A stretch of 64,000 nucleotides of DNA from Gnetum montanum (lineage: Eukaryota > Streptophyta > Gnetopsida > Gnetales > Gnetaceae). Positions 46,353 to 57,600 of this stretch are shown piece by piece (positions within the stretch are counted from its first letter, which is position 1; every line of letters starts with the position of its first letter). The DNA lies in assembly GCA_015680685.1 (NCBI GenBank), contig MNCI01022408.1, forward strand, positions 946,379 through 1,010,378, in the 5' to 3' direction. A program made the position numbers and the translations under genes. Under the pieces are notes generated by a model that made no database searches, was not told where the DNA came from, and saw only the letters and a program-made list of their open reading frames with translations.

Positions 46353-48606
46353 CTAGGTGTCTATTGGGAGTGTGGTGGCTGGGTAGAAAAATTGTTGGTC
46401 ACACACTTGATTGTTATATGTATGGTGGGCTAGGATATGAGGTGTGTTAGCATGATGGATGACTGGCCCACAATAGCACCCTTGACTATGAGGTGGTATG
46501 CATGGATTTATTTGTCTCACCATGTTTGTAGATTCATTGGTTGGATGTGGGATTGAAGTATTGGCCTTGTGCTGGCTCAATTGATGTGGTGGGTCCATTC
46601 ATGGTTTGCTTCAACTTATAGCCTTTTCTTTAGAAGGGACGTTTCTATTGTTGTAGTTGGGACCCACTAGTGTTAGCATGTCTATGCACAATTGCAACAT
46701 AAGCGGCACTTGTTTGTTGATATTGTGGTGCTGAGCCTCCTTGAGTTGTTGGTGGTGGCGTATAAGGAGATGGATGATGAGAATATCGAGTGCAGGTTGG
46801 ATGGTAAGAGGCATGAGGTGGTGATCCTTAAGGGGATGTCATGTATTAATCATATTTGGGAGAGTGGTAGTGGCGATTTGAAGTGGAGGATAGTAAACTA
46901 GATGGAGAAATAGGGTGTGGAACATAATAGCCATGTAATTTTGGTGAAGATGGTTGATTTGATGGTGGCCTTCTGCATGACTGTGGTTGTTGCCATTACG
47001 GTTGATGATCATGTTGAGGCTAGTAATAAGTCACCCTAGGATGGTATGATTGGTTGTGGGACTGTCTAAAATTACCTCATGGAAGAGGAAGTCTCTTGAG
47101 CATGTGCTTTTGCATAAATTTCAAATTTAAGGCACCTATCCAATACTCCTGTAGATGCAATAATACAAGGCATTGACCCCTTGGGTGGTCGTATATGCAT
47201 AGGTTGCATCCATTATCTTTTTCTATAGTGGAGTCTTTAGCCGCACTTTTGTCAACCATTTTTGTCATTTGGTGAAAAGTGTTCTTAGTTGTTTCTTAGT
47301 TCTGTATCCTCTATTGATTGTGATTGTCTGGCCTGTGTTAAGAGTTGTGACACTTTCATTTACCCATTTGGACATCCTATTAAACTTTGCTTCTAAATCA
47401 TCCAAAGACTCCTTTATCAGTAAATTCTATTGTGGGATCACCTTATCAAAGGTGTTTCATTTCCCTTACCATAAATTTGGACATCCTTCGATTGAAGAGT
47501 TGGGTCCCATTGATGTTTTTTGACATTCTTCCATTTACACATTTCTTCTTCTTCTTTTGCCATACGCTCTATGAGCTCTTTGATTTGATGGGCTTGGAGC
47601 TTGTATAATTTCCTTAGGGCATACATCCTAAGGGTTGCCCAATTTGTTACAAAGCCCATCTATGATGTGGTAAAGTTGCTCTTCCTCGAAGAAACCATGG
47701 CCTCGACATTTATTCAGCAAGGCATAATATCTATCTAAGGCCATGTCCAAGGGTTCATGTTGTTCTTGTGTCCACTTTTGGATTTTTCCTTAGGTAGGAC
47801 ACTCTCTTATAGGTTTGGTGTCTCTCATTGAAAAGTTCTAACATTGTTGACCACCATCAGATTGAATTTGATTTCAATGATTGATACCACACTTTGGCTT
47901 TCTAAATTAGTATCCTAAGAAAGAGCTTAATTTTTTGCCACTCACCTTACACATTGTAGAATACACAGGCATCATGGAATCCTTGTAAATGATGTTACGG
48001 ATCTGAATTATGGCCTCTTACAAACTTAGGAAGATTATTCATGTCTAGTTTAGGTAAATGACTTTGTTTGCAATGCCTGCGAGATATCCTAACTACCTCT
48101 GTGATATGCATTAGGCTCTTAGTGGCTAACAAGGATTCATCATCATCAAATAAATTGTGAGGAAAATTTCTATGTTCATGGAGACATCTTTGACTTTTCC
48201 CATGGATTCGATTCTAGTTTTTAGTCCGACCCTTTAATGGGGCTCTATCTCTATACCTACTATTATCCTCATCAGAACTAGATGTTGAAGGGAAAGAGGA
48301 AGATGAAGAATTTGAAGGATTGCCATGGCTTCTATGGTGTTCCTTAGGGTCTCGTAATTTATCATCTCTTGGTTTCGAGAAGGTTTTAGGCCTTGAGGCC
48401 TCCCCTAGTTCAGGACCTATGCCATCTCCTCTAGGATTTTTTGGCTTAGGTGAATTTGGTCTTTGAGTGTTGTTAGGGTGGTCATGATCATAAGAAACCC
48501 CTGCATAAGATTGATCACTCCAATCTTCTTCATCATATATCTTGTTAATTCTCCAATCAATGTGTTCTCTATATAGTGCATTGTCATTTCCATGTGGAAG
48601 AGACAT
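46353..48606 (-). pseudogene. gag: gag of E4 (decayed)
   Basis: The frame starts at ATG 48606 with an N-terminus (HIDWRINKIYDEEDWSDQ) unlike E1, E5 and E6. It has a Pro/Arg/Ser-rich linker with a run of Ser (to 48214). Capsid block (48130-47800): DMNNLPKF, then WWSTMLELFNERHQTYKR. Helical part 47659-47438. Nucleocapsid part 47268-47077 with zinc knuckle CNLCIYDHPRGQC. The Pro/His/Gln-rich tail continues to about 46353. Stops and frameshifts are common. Confidence 0.75.
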
Positions 48607-48712
48607 TGTTGTTGGTTATAGCATGTGTGATTTAATATTTTTTGAAAGATATATCATTAATACCTTTACAGAAATCTTATATAATATAACTAATTTAGAT
48701 AACTAGCACCAT

Positions 48713-48729
48713 CCTTGACAACGGTGCTA
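48713..48729 (-). other. Primer-binding site of E4
   Basis: Minus TAGCACCGTTGTCAAGG directly after the LTR and one T. A decayed form of TGGCGCCGTTGCCGGGG. Confidence 0.7.
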
Positions 48730-48730
48730 A

Positions 48731-49607
48731 TGATGAGCAGCGAGGTACCCCTACATTCAACCATATGAATTACAAGAATTCATGCGTAATTTGGTCGAGT
48801 TCCATGGATGGGACTAGTTGTAGCATCTAGATCATTATGCCTGGATCACAGTTTGCTATCTTTCCACTTGGACTAGTGGTAGCTTTGTCACGTATGGTTT
48901 AGTCCAAAGTGAGGCATATGATGTGGTTCCTAATGTTATGCTATGCTACTCCTAATGATAGAAAGAGATAAATTGATTAACTAATGAATAATGGAAACAA
49001 AGTCTAAATTAGCCTAAGGCAATGGTATTCGCTCTTAATTGTCTATACAGGTCTTGGACTTTGTGGAGCTATTTCTGGGTTTACCAAGTGTACGTCACTG
49101 GTTGTGCCAAACGATACACCTTTGGGCTACCAAGTATTTACACTTAAACGCTCGTGATTAAGGCGTACACATTCCACTTAACAATAGGAATAGTAAATAA
49201 CAATAAATGGAAATGTTTAACTAAATGAAGCATTAAATAATTAAAACAAAAATATTAATATAAGTAGATGTTGCAATGATGGAAGTGAGCTCAATCTTTA
49301 TTGCTAGTCATGTAACGTGTCCAAGCACGTCACACTTGAACAAAGGTGTCGTACGATCACAAACATCACACTGCGGGCATGCACTAGGAATAACAGATTG
49401 GAAAGAAGAAACTAAAAACTAAAACTATCTACTACTACTTTCTAAGTTGTCTCATTCAGAAGCCCAAGTGTAGTATTTATAGGCAAGGTCCAGATGAGGC
49501 GACGTCAAGTATTCGACATTGCTTATTAGCCCTGATGTTAGGTACACAACGTCGAGACTTCGATGTTGCGTATCTGACGTCAAGGCTTGTCAAATCACAA
49601 CTCATCA
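48731..49607 (-). repeat. 5' LTR of E4
   Basis: TGATGAGCAGCGAGGTACCC...CACAACTCATCA, 877 bp. U3 (49497-49590) holds CGACGTCAAG, ATTCGACATTG, GATGTTAGG and CTGACGTCAAGG. TGACGTCA-like words are known plant bZIP-type binding cores. Confidence 0.92.
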
Positions 49608-50415
49608 CATGGGTAGAGATTAGATATTAGAGCTTGTGGGAAAGTACTATTTTTGGCCTAGAATGGCCTCTAAAGCCTCCACATTTATGAAAGAGTATTT
49701 GACATGTTAGAAATTCAAGGGAGGCAAAGAAGTGTATAAACATCATATGCCTTTACTAATTCCCAAGGATCCTAGGGAAAGTATGTTAATGGACTTTGTG
49801 AGTAGGATTCCAAAGAAGAAAGGTGGGCATGATGCTATCTTTGTGGTAATTAAAAAATTATTTAAAATGGAATACTTCATTTTGTACAAAAAGTAATTGA
49901 TGCATCTTATATTGTAAATTTGATTTTCTAGCATGTTGTGAAGTTACATGAGATTTCTTTGAATACTATTAGTGATAAAGACTCCAAGTTCATTAGTAAT
50001 TTTTAGAGGTTCCTTTAAAAGATTTAAAGTTGAATTTTTCTAGTGCATATCATACATAGTTTGATAGCCAAAATAAAGTAATCAATAAACCTTTACTGAA
50101 TATTTTAAATTTCTTATGTGAAGAACAAGCTAATAGGTGGAAGAACTTGTTGTGCTATGCCAAGTTTTCCTGTAATAATGCTTTTCATGTTGTTATTGAG
50201 AAGAGCCTATTTAAGGTTAATTATGGATTTTGTCCAAAGATGTTAATAATGTTGGAAGCTTTGAAAAACAAGCTCAATTGAGTGTTAGTTTTATGCAAGA
50301 GATGAAGGATCTTCATGCTCAAGTGAAGTTAAATGTTAGGAAGGTTGGAGGAAGAATCTTAAAGAGGAATGAGGGTAAGAGGAAGTCCAAATTTGATGTT
50401 AGTGATCTTGTTTGG
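49608..50415 (+). pseudogene. int: E3 integrase, remainder
   Basis: HMGRD continues the zinc domain interrupted by E4. MPLLIPKDPRESMLMDFVSR and PKKKGGHDAIFVV (about 49750-49850) correspond to the first catalytic Asp region. 50230-50418 encodes AQLSVSFMQEMKDLHAQVKL and KFDVSDLVW, the GPY-side C-terminal motif of Gypsy integrases. Many stops. Cut at 50416 by E5. Confidence 0.82.
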
Positions 50416-51102
50416 TGATAAAGTCAAAAATTTCACCATAATGATATTGTAGTTATGATATCATATCTACAATGTCGTAGATTCAGTATTGTATCTCATG
50501 ATACGTTATCATATAAACAATATTGCGGGGTGTGCACCAGCCTATAAAAACAACACTTAGGTGCACAGATCCATAATAAATTTGATAACATAGTAGTAGA
50601 ACTCTTTCAATTTGTTTTTGTGATTTTAGCTTTCAGTACTTAGTAGTGTGTGCTTGTAGTGTGATTTTAAGTGATTAAATGAAGTCTTTATTCGAGTGTG
50701 ATGTACTTGGACATATTGCATGACTAGAATAAAGATCTAGATTACTTTCCATCATTGTAGCAACACTTAGTTTTATTCCTGCTTTCATTTAGTTTAATGT
50801 TTAATGTTTTTATAGTTACAAATTTACTTTTAATGCACTTCACTATTTTTGTTATTAAGCAGAATGAGTACGATTAATCTCAAGCACTTAAGTGTAAGTA
50901 CTTAGTAACCTAGTAGTACTATCACTTGGTACACCCAGTAGTGTGGTACTTGGTAATCCCAGTAGTAGTTGCACACAGTTCAAGGTGTAAATGAAAGGTC
51001 AAGATTGGCTACTCATTGCATAGGCTAGATTAGATTTGTTTATTGTTACTTAGACTTAGAATCACTTTACATTTACTTCATGTTTACTAGTAGCGATATG
51101 GC
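50416..51102 (+). repeat. E5: 5' LTR, left portion
   Basis: TGATAAAGTC is the LTR start. The LTR continues through U3 palindromes (GATATTG/GATATCAT, 50436-50525), AATAAAG (about 50729) and a U5 with four TTGGTAAYCCAGTAGT-like words (50899-50968), until E6 inserts at ATGGC. The right portion is at 61882-62082. Confidence 0.85.
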
Positions 51103-51916
51103 TAATGAGCAATGAGGTACCCCTACGCCCAACCATATGAATCATAAGCATTCACACGTGATCTAGTCAAACTCTGCAAACCTTAAGTTCTTAAGTACAC
51201 TAGTTTCAAGGAAGTGAGATCTAATTAAAATGATCATTGTCTCCTCAGTTCCACTTATGAGCTACAAGTATATGGTTAAGTGCAATGGAGGTATGTGATT
51301 TTTATCAATTTATATTTTATAAGTTTAATCACCTAGAACCAAAATGAAAGGTAGAGTAACTTAAGAACTAATTCGTCTATTACCTAGCTAGCCTAACAAA
51401 AGTACCCATTTCCACTCTTTAGACACATCCTTAACGCATATAGCATTGGTAGGTTACCAAACATTAAGCATTTCTAGGTTACCAAGCACTACACGTATTC
51501 TCAAAGTGGTTGTGCTTGTGTTCTTTAACAACTAGAAATTAATTGCCTATTTAAAGTGCATTAAAGTAAAGTGCATGAACATCAAATGCATTAAAGGAAA
51601 CATAATCTATCCTTAGTGTTGTAAGGATTATCAAAAGGGTTTGTTTTTATTCCCGTCACACTACTATGCTTAGGTACATCAGTGCTCAAATAAAGATCCA
51701 TACACACTTAGACTCCTACTATGGGCACTCATAAAATATTCTAACTTTGGAGAAAACAAACTGCAACAGCTTTGCTATGCTATGACAAAAAATTATATAA
51801 AATCATGAGTCTAAGCACTATATTTATAGGCCGACATATACCCTATGATATTAAATATTCAACATTGCATCTTAGGCTTTGACATTAGGTATTCGAGTCA
51901 AAACATGATTCATCAT
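51103..51916 (-). repeat. 3' LTR of E6
   Basis: TAATGAGCAATGAGGTACCC...GATTCATCA. The first base pair of the canonical TGATGAG is altered (TAATGAG). Paired with 61049-61876. Confidence 0.9.
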
Positions 51917-51929
51917 ACCCCCACGACTG

Positions 51930-53830
51930 AATGAAAACTCATCCTCAAGTGAAGAAGAGAAGATACAAGTTCCTTACAAAATATTGGGAAGGTATGAAAT
52001 TATTGACTGACATACAAACTAACTCAAATGGAAAAAATAGACTTCTAAGTGCTCTAGTGTACGAACTACAATCTTTTACAAAATTGGGTGTTCATGACAA
52101 GAGAAGAGAACACATTGGACAAAACTAACATCCAACTCCTCTAGCAACCAAAGAGCGAGAGAGAAGGTTCAATGATCATAAATAGTCCTCATCACATGGT
52201 ACTATTACATCATCCTTGGTGAAGATAGTCTTACTTCCAGTCTGTTCTTCCTATTGTAATCACAACAAAATCACAAATCGTGTGCAATGTGTAACATATA
52301 GCTTTGAAGTTCCTTGTCTCATCAATGGTTACACTTGGCTAGGTTGTGATTATGATGAATGGATTTAGTTAATAGTGTTAGCGAGAAAGTTGATAAATAG
52401 GGTAAAATGGATAAGTAGTCCATTAAATTTGAAAAAGTTCAAATGCAAGAAAATGCTTGAAGAGGGTTTAAGAATTTACAACAGTAACTATAAAAGGTTT
52501 CATTGAAAAATGTTGTGAAGATGTACATAATTGGATGTTATTAATGAGGTAGACAAAAGGATTTGATTGTAAGAGTGTCTAAGGATAAAGAACTTAATGA
52601 ACCCAACCAAAATACATGCAAGTGGATCCTTCCTAAAGCAGGCATAGGCCTTTTATTGCCCTCGCATAACTTCAAATTGAGGAGTCCATGGGCCCCATGG
52701 ATAATTAATGGTTATTGAAAGTTAAATACAAAAACCTAGAAGAAACTACCTAAGAATTTCGACACATCAAACCAAGACATCAAACAAGAACTTAAAATTG
52801 GTAGTGAGGGGAGACATGGGAAGCATAGGTGGAAGTGAGAGAGTGTGTGGAATGGAGTTCTTAATTAAGGTCACATGAAGTCCCTTGTGAAGTTTATGGT
52901 TAAATGACTTGTTAAGATCCATCCTTAGTCTAGACCAGAATCAACCACATTTAATGACATTGCATCACTGTTCTAAGACTATTCCACCTCCCTAAGACAC
53001 ATGAGTGCTTCCACAAAACAACCGCGATTCTTTATTAGAGAAGAAAGGAGAAGTAGGAAGTGAGGAAGGGCCTTAGTTAGAAAGGACCTTCACGCATGGG
53101 TAACATGTCTTTCTAGTCCCATAACCAATACCTGTAGCCTGTTTATTTTGTGACTAGAAAGACATGTTACCCATCATTTTTTTATGAGAACCACACCATG
53201 CAATGACTTATTCAACTTCCTTTTATTGGTTAACATGGAATAGTAAGAAATCCATGAAAACACACATGCATCCAAGCAAGTAAAAAAGCACAAAGAATAT
53301 CGAATCCCCTTGAAATCACATCCCATTCAAACCTTTGAATCCTTTTCAAATTAAGAAACTACCAAAGTCACAAATTTGTTATAGTTTTATTAATAAAAAA
53401 GGGGCTGGACATTTCCAGAATAAGGGAAACCATGAGTTTGTAGATGGCTAGATGTCGTGGACTCATTACCTATTGCATGAAAAAGAAACCATGTCCTAAT
53501 TATCCATAGCAAAATTCAATGCTAGAATCTAGACATCAAAAATTAAATAACTAAATAGTACATACCACCATCAAGAAATGAATTACCACTATGCCAGGCA
53601 CTTATCAACAACAAGTTAGAAAAATGCACCAAAATAAAATCAAATATAAAAGAAAGTGTAAAATATTCAAGAAATAGCAAATGTACTAACGATGGTGTAA
53701 AATAAAAATTAGAAAAGATTAATAACATGAAAACAAGAAGATGTAAAATAAAGAATGTGTAAAGCAAAAAGTTGTAAAACAAAAATGTGTAAAACAAAAA
53801 GGGTGAAAAACTAAGGAGCCACTTATATAG
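51930..53830 (-). other. Post-pol non-coding region of E6
   Basis: No coding frame was recognised. Near the 3' end (51917-52020) and around 52615-52670 and 52920-52980 it matches E4. It contains a 23 bp perfect inverted repeat (53096-53118 with 53152-53174). Near 53820-53830, joined across S6, a minus-strand TATATAAGTGG forms an internal TATA-like site. Confidence 0.6.
53096..53174. repeat. 23 bp perfect inverted repeat with 33 bp loop
   Basis: The left arm ATGGGTAACATGTCTTTCTA (plus GTC) at 53096-53118 is exactly complementary to the right arm at 53152-53174. The E4 homologue near 45735-45755 has only one arm-like copy (ACATGTCTTTCCAGT). Confidence 0.9.
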
Positions 53831-54602
53831 TGATGAGTGGCGAGGTACCCCTACACTCCACCATACGAAACGAGTGTACACGCGCGATCTGGTCAAACTC
53901 CGCAGACTAAATGCCTTAACGCCACAAGAAACACTTGGGGTTAATCGTTCGTTGTCTTCCCAGGCTTGCTTGTAAGTGTCACGGTGTATGGTTAAGCAAG
54001 TCTGAGGTATGTGATTTTTTTGGTATTTTTGGCTTATCTTCTATGCTACCAGGNNNNNNNNNNNNNNNNNNNNNNNNNNNNNNNNNNNNNNNNNNNNNNN
54101 NNNNNNNNNNNNNNNNNNNNNNNNNNNNNNNNNNNNNNNNNNNNNNNNNNNNNNNNNNNNNNNNNNNNNNNNNNNNNNNNNNNNNNNNNNNNNNNNNNNN
54201 NNNNNNNNNNNNNNNNNNNNNNNNNNNNNNNNNNNNNNNNNNNNNNNNNNNNNNNNNNNNNNNNNNNNNNNNNNNNNNNNNNNNNNNNNNNNNNNNNNNN
54301 NNNNNNNNNNNNNNNNNNNNNNNNNNNNNNNNNNNNNNNNNNNNNNNNNNNNNNNNNNNNNNNNNNNNNNNNNNNNNNNNNNNNNNNNNNNNNNNNNNNN
54401 NNNNNNNNNNNNNNNNNNNNNNNNNNNNNNNNNNNNNNNNNNNNNNNNNNNNNNNNNNNNNNNNNNNNNNNNNNNNNNNNNNNNNNNNNNNNNNNNNNNN
54501 NNNNNNNNNNNNNNNNNNNNNNNNNNNNNNNNNNNNNNNNNNNNNNNNNNNNNNNNNNNNNNNNNNNNNNNNNNNCGGCCTAGTGTAAACCGCGTCTCAT
54601 CA
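53831..54602 (-). repeat. S6: solo LTR with TATAG target duplication, containing the sequence gap
   Basis: TGATGAGTGGCGAGGTACCC...GCGTCTCATCA, flanked by TATAG (53826-53830) and TATAG (54603-54607). Nearly the same subfamily as the E1 LTR. 522 unknown bases (54054-54575) hide its centre, so the true length is uncertain. Confidence 0.92.
54054..54575. other. Assembly gap (522 N)
   Basis: A run of undetermined bases inside S6. Reading frames crossing it are meaningless. Confidence 0.99.
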
Positions 54603-54639
54603 TATAGTTAGCGTGGATGGCCATCTCCCCCATGACTAA

Positions 54640-57600
54640 GTTGAAAGGAGGAGATCCAAAATATTGAGCATGGTTGTCCATCTAATGAGGTATTTGTTGT
54701 ATTCATTGGATTATGCTCATGGAAAGGTTTGACTTGTTGTATGTTGACCAGCTATTTTTTGTCTAGGCTCTTAAGTTTGTAGATCATCATGGCCCCAAAA
54801 AGAAAAGTTTTCTAAATTATATAAGGTCTTTCCCACAACATTTGGAACTTAGTTTGTTGAGGCACATGTGTGGGGATTCTAGTAGAGAACCTTATCTCCT
54901 AGTTGAAATTTAACTTTTTTGATTTTAAGGTTATGACGCTTTTTATTGAATGCCTTGTGCAACTCGTTAGATGATAGGGCTACCAATCAGTTTTTATCTA
55001 GCAAGTTGAGATTCATTAATCTTTCTTTTTATTCTAGACTTAAGTCAAGGGCGAGGTCATAGGCTATTGAAAGTGTACGGATCTTGGATTGAATAGGAAG
55101 TGTTGGTAATTTTTTGTACACAAGCTCATAAGAATAGTAGCCTATAGGAAGTTTCCATGTTGAGCAATAGGCCCAAAGGGCATTGTTGAGTTTCATGCTC
55201 TAGTCTTTTCTATATTTATGAATAGTTCTTGTTAGAATCCTTGTGATTTCCCTATTGGTAACCTTAGCTTGACCATTGGCTTGGGGGTGGTAGGGTGTTA
55301 TGAGTTTATGTTCAACCCCTTAGCGTTGCTTGAGCTTTTGAAAGGTAATGCATATAAAGTGAGTTTCATTATCAGAAATTAATGCATTTGGCATACCAAA
55401 CCTATCTACAACATTTTGTTGTACAAATTGAGTAGCAGTAGAAGATGTACAGTCTAAAGACGATGGCTACTTCTACCCATGTTGTATAATAGTTAACAAT
55501 GACTATGATGTATGTATTTCCATTTGATATGGGTGTGATTAGACCCATGAAATCAATGCCCTAGATCTCAGAGGGTTCTAGTGGTTGGACCCATTGTCGA
55601 GGTTTCTCCATTCAAGTAGTCATTCCACCATCTCGTTGGCAGCATTTATAGGAGTGGACATATTGATGAGCATCTCTGAAGATTTTTGGCCAATAGTACC
55701 CTACTAGTAGGATTTTAATGGCTGTGCATCTCCTAGCATAGTGGCCTCCACAAGGACCTTCATGAGCATCTTGGAGAACATGCAGTTGATCAACATTAAG
55801 GACACATCAACAAACCAATCCATCAACACACACCTTGTAGAGGTGTCCATTGATCTCCATGAAGCATTTTACTTGGTGAAGAAACTATTGTTTCTTTTGG
55901 TGATGCAACCCTTGTGGCATATCTTAGTTGAGAAGATAGGTGAGAATGTCATCATACCATTTAGGCTCATTGGGCAATTATTTAGTTATAGACCTAGCAA
56001 AGAGGAGTTTGTTAGGAAACATATCAGATAGTGAATTCTCTTCCTCTTTGTTGTTCCCTTATAACCGAGATAAGTGGGCAATGACCACATTCTCAGTGCC
56101 CCTTCAATCTATCATTGTAAGATCAAATTCTTGTAAGATCACCAACCATCATATGACATGGGGGCTCACCATTTTCCTATTCATCATGAAGCAGATGGCA
56201 CTGTGGTATGTGTGCATAAAAAATTTGTATTCAAGCACATAGTGCCTGAACTTTTCTAGAGCAAACACCACTGCCATCAGTTCTTTTCTTGTAGTTGTGT
56301 AGTTCAATTATGCACCCACAATGCTTTGTCTAGTNTTGTAGTTGTGTAGTTCAATTATGCACCCACAATGCTTTGTCTAGTGTAGTGGTTGTAATATGGA
56401 CTTTCTTATCATCCATCTATGAAAGCATAGCTCCCAAGGCATAATTTGATGCATTTGTCATAACATGAAATGGTATGGACTAGTTGAGTGCTTGTAGAAT
56501 TGGAGTTTCTATGAGTTTCTCTTTTAGCTATTAAAATGGTTATTCACATTCCACAGTCTAAACAAATGGAGCATCTTTCTTTGTTAACTCCACTAATGGT
56601 TTTGTGATCTTAGAGAAATTATATATGAATCATCGATAGTAGCCAGTATGTCCAAGGAATGATCGAACATCTTTGACAGTTCTAGTTGGTGGGTTATTCC
56701 TTTGATGACACGTATTTTTTTGGAGTCGACATCAATTCCTTCTTGTGATATTCTATGCTATAATACAATGCCTTTTTGGACCATTAGGTGACTCTTTTGC
56801 CAATAGAGGTTGAGGTTTTTCTCAACACATCATTTCAATACTTACTTAAGGTAGTCTAGGGCTTACTCAAATGTAGCTCCATAAGTGGAGAAGTCATCCA
56901 TGAAGACTTCCACACTACTATTGATTTGTTGTTGAAAAATGCTAAAGACCAGGAAATGGAATGTAGTAGGGGCATTACACAGACCAAAAGGCATCTTATG
57001 ATATGCAGAAGTCCCCCAAGGACTTGTGAATGTTGTTTTGGCTTAGTCCTCCAATGCAATCTAGATTTGGTTATAGTCACTATAACCATCCAAAAAACTA
57101 TAGTAGCAATGCCTAGATATTGTGTTTAATACTTGGTTAACAAATGGTAATGGAAAATGGTCCTTGAATGTTGCCATATTTAGCAACCAAAAATCAATGC
57201 AAACCCGCTACTTGCTACCTTTCTTTGGCATAATCATGAGTGGACTAACCCTCTCAGTATCCGCAATGGGATAAATGAACCCTACCTTTAAGAGTTGTTC
57301 ATTTTCCTCCTTGACAATCTGCTTTAGTTTGAGGTTCGATCGGCTCTGTGGCTACCTCTTTAGCTTCATAGCTGGATCAATGTAGATACAATGCTAACAT
57401 ATCTAGGATCAATCCCTGTGAGTTCAGGATATGACCAAGCAAAGGCTGCTGACCATTTTTCAACCACACTTAACAACATATTTTTCTATTCTAGAGTAAG
57501 ATTTATGTTGATTGTGACTAATTTTCCATTTTTTAAGAACACATATTCCATGTCGACAGGTAGCATTTTTAGTTCAAGGGGCTCTTACTTGAAGTTTTTA

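Larger units (their letters stand above)
39820..49607 (-). mobile_element. E4: complete non-autonomous Athila/Tat-type element (gag plus accessory ORF, no pol)
   Basis: Two 877 bp LTRs (5' at 49607-48731, 3' at 40696-39820) have the same orientation and flank 8 kb. The target duplication CATGG is present at 39815-39819 and 49608-49612. Internal order in the element's sense: primer-binding site (48729-48713), gag (48606-46353), non-coding (46268-45000), promoter-like cassette (44945-44838), accessory ORF (44298-41770), 3' region, polypurine tract (40709-40697). No RT, RNase H or integrase could be found, so it would depend on pol from a relative such as E6. The LTRs differ at very roughly a tenth of positions by eye. 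Solo LTR S5 sits in its 3' region. Confidence 0.88.
30540..50415 (+). mobile_element. E3: old chromovirus-like Ty3/Gypsy element split by many insertions
   Basis: Gag, protease, RT, RNase H and integrase follow in canonical Gypsy order on the plus strand, but are separated by S2 (31253), a block at 33005-36653, a block at 37626-38880, and E4 (39820-49607). The integrase is cut at 50416 by E5. A short LTR tail (about 30540-30721) and a decayed initiator-Met-type primer site (TTGAGAGAGCTTGG, cf. TTGGTATCAGAGC) may mark its 5' end. It is the outermost, oldest layer of this nest. The exact chromovirus clade is not settled. Confidence 0.8.

Noticed and set aside
50230-50418. 62-codon frame as a small host gene
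   Set aside because: Clear integrase C-terminal motif continuing E3 and cut by the E5 LTR.
53935-54588. 217- and 190-codon frames
   Set aside because: They cross the 522-base gap and are mostly undetermined residues.
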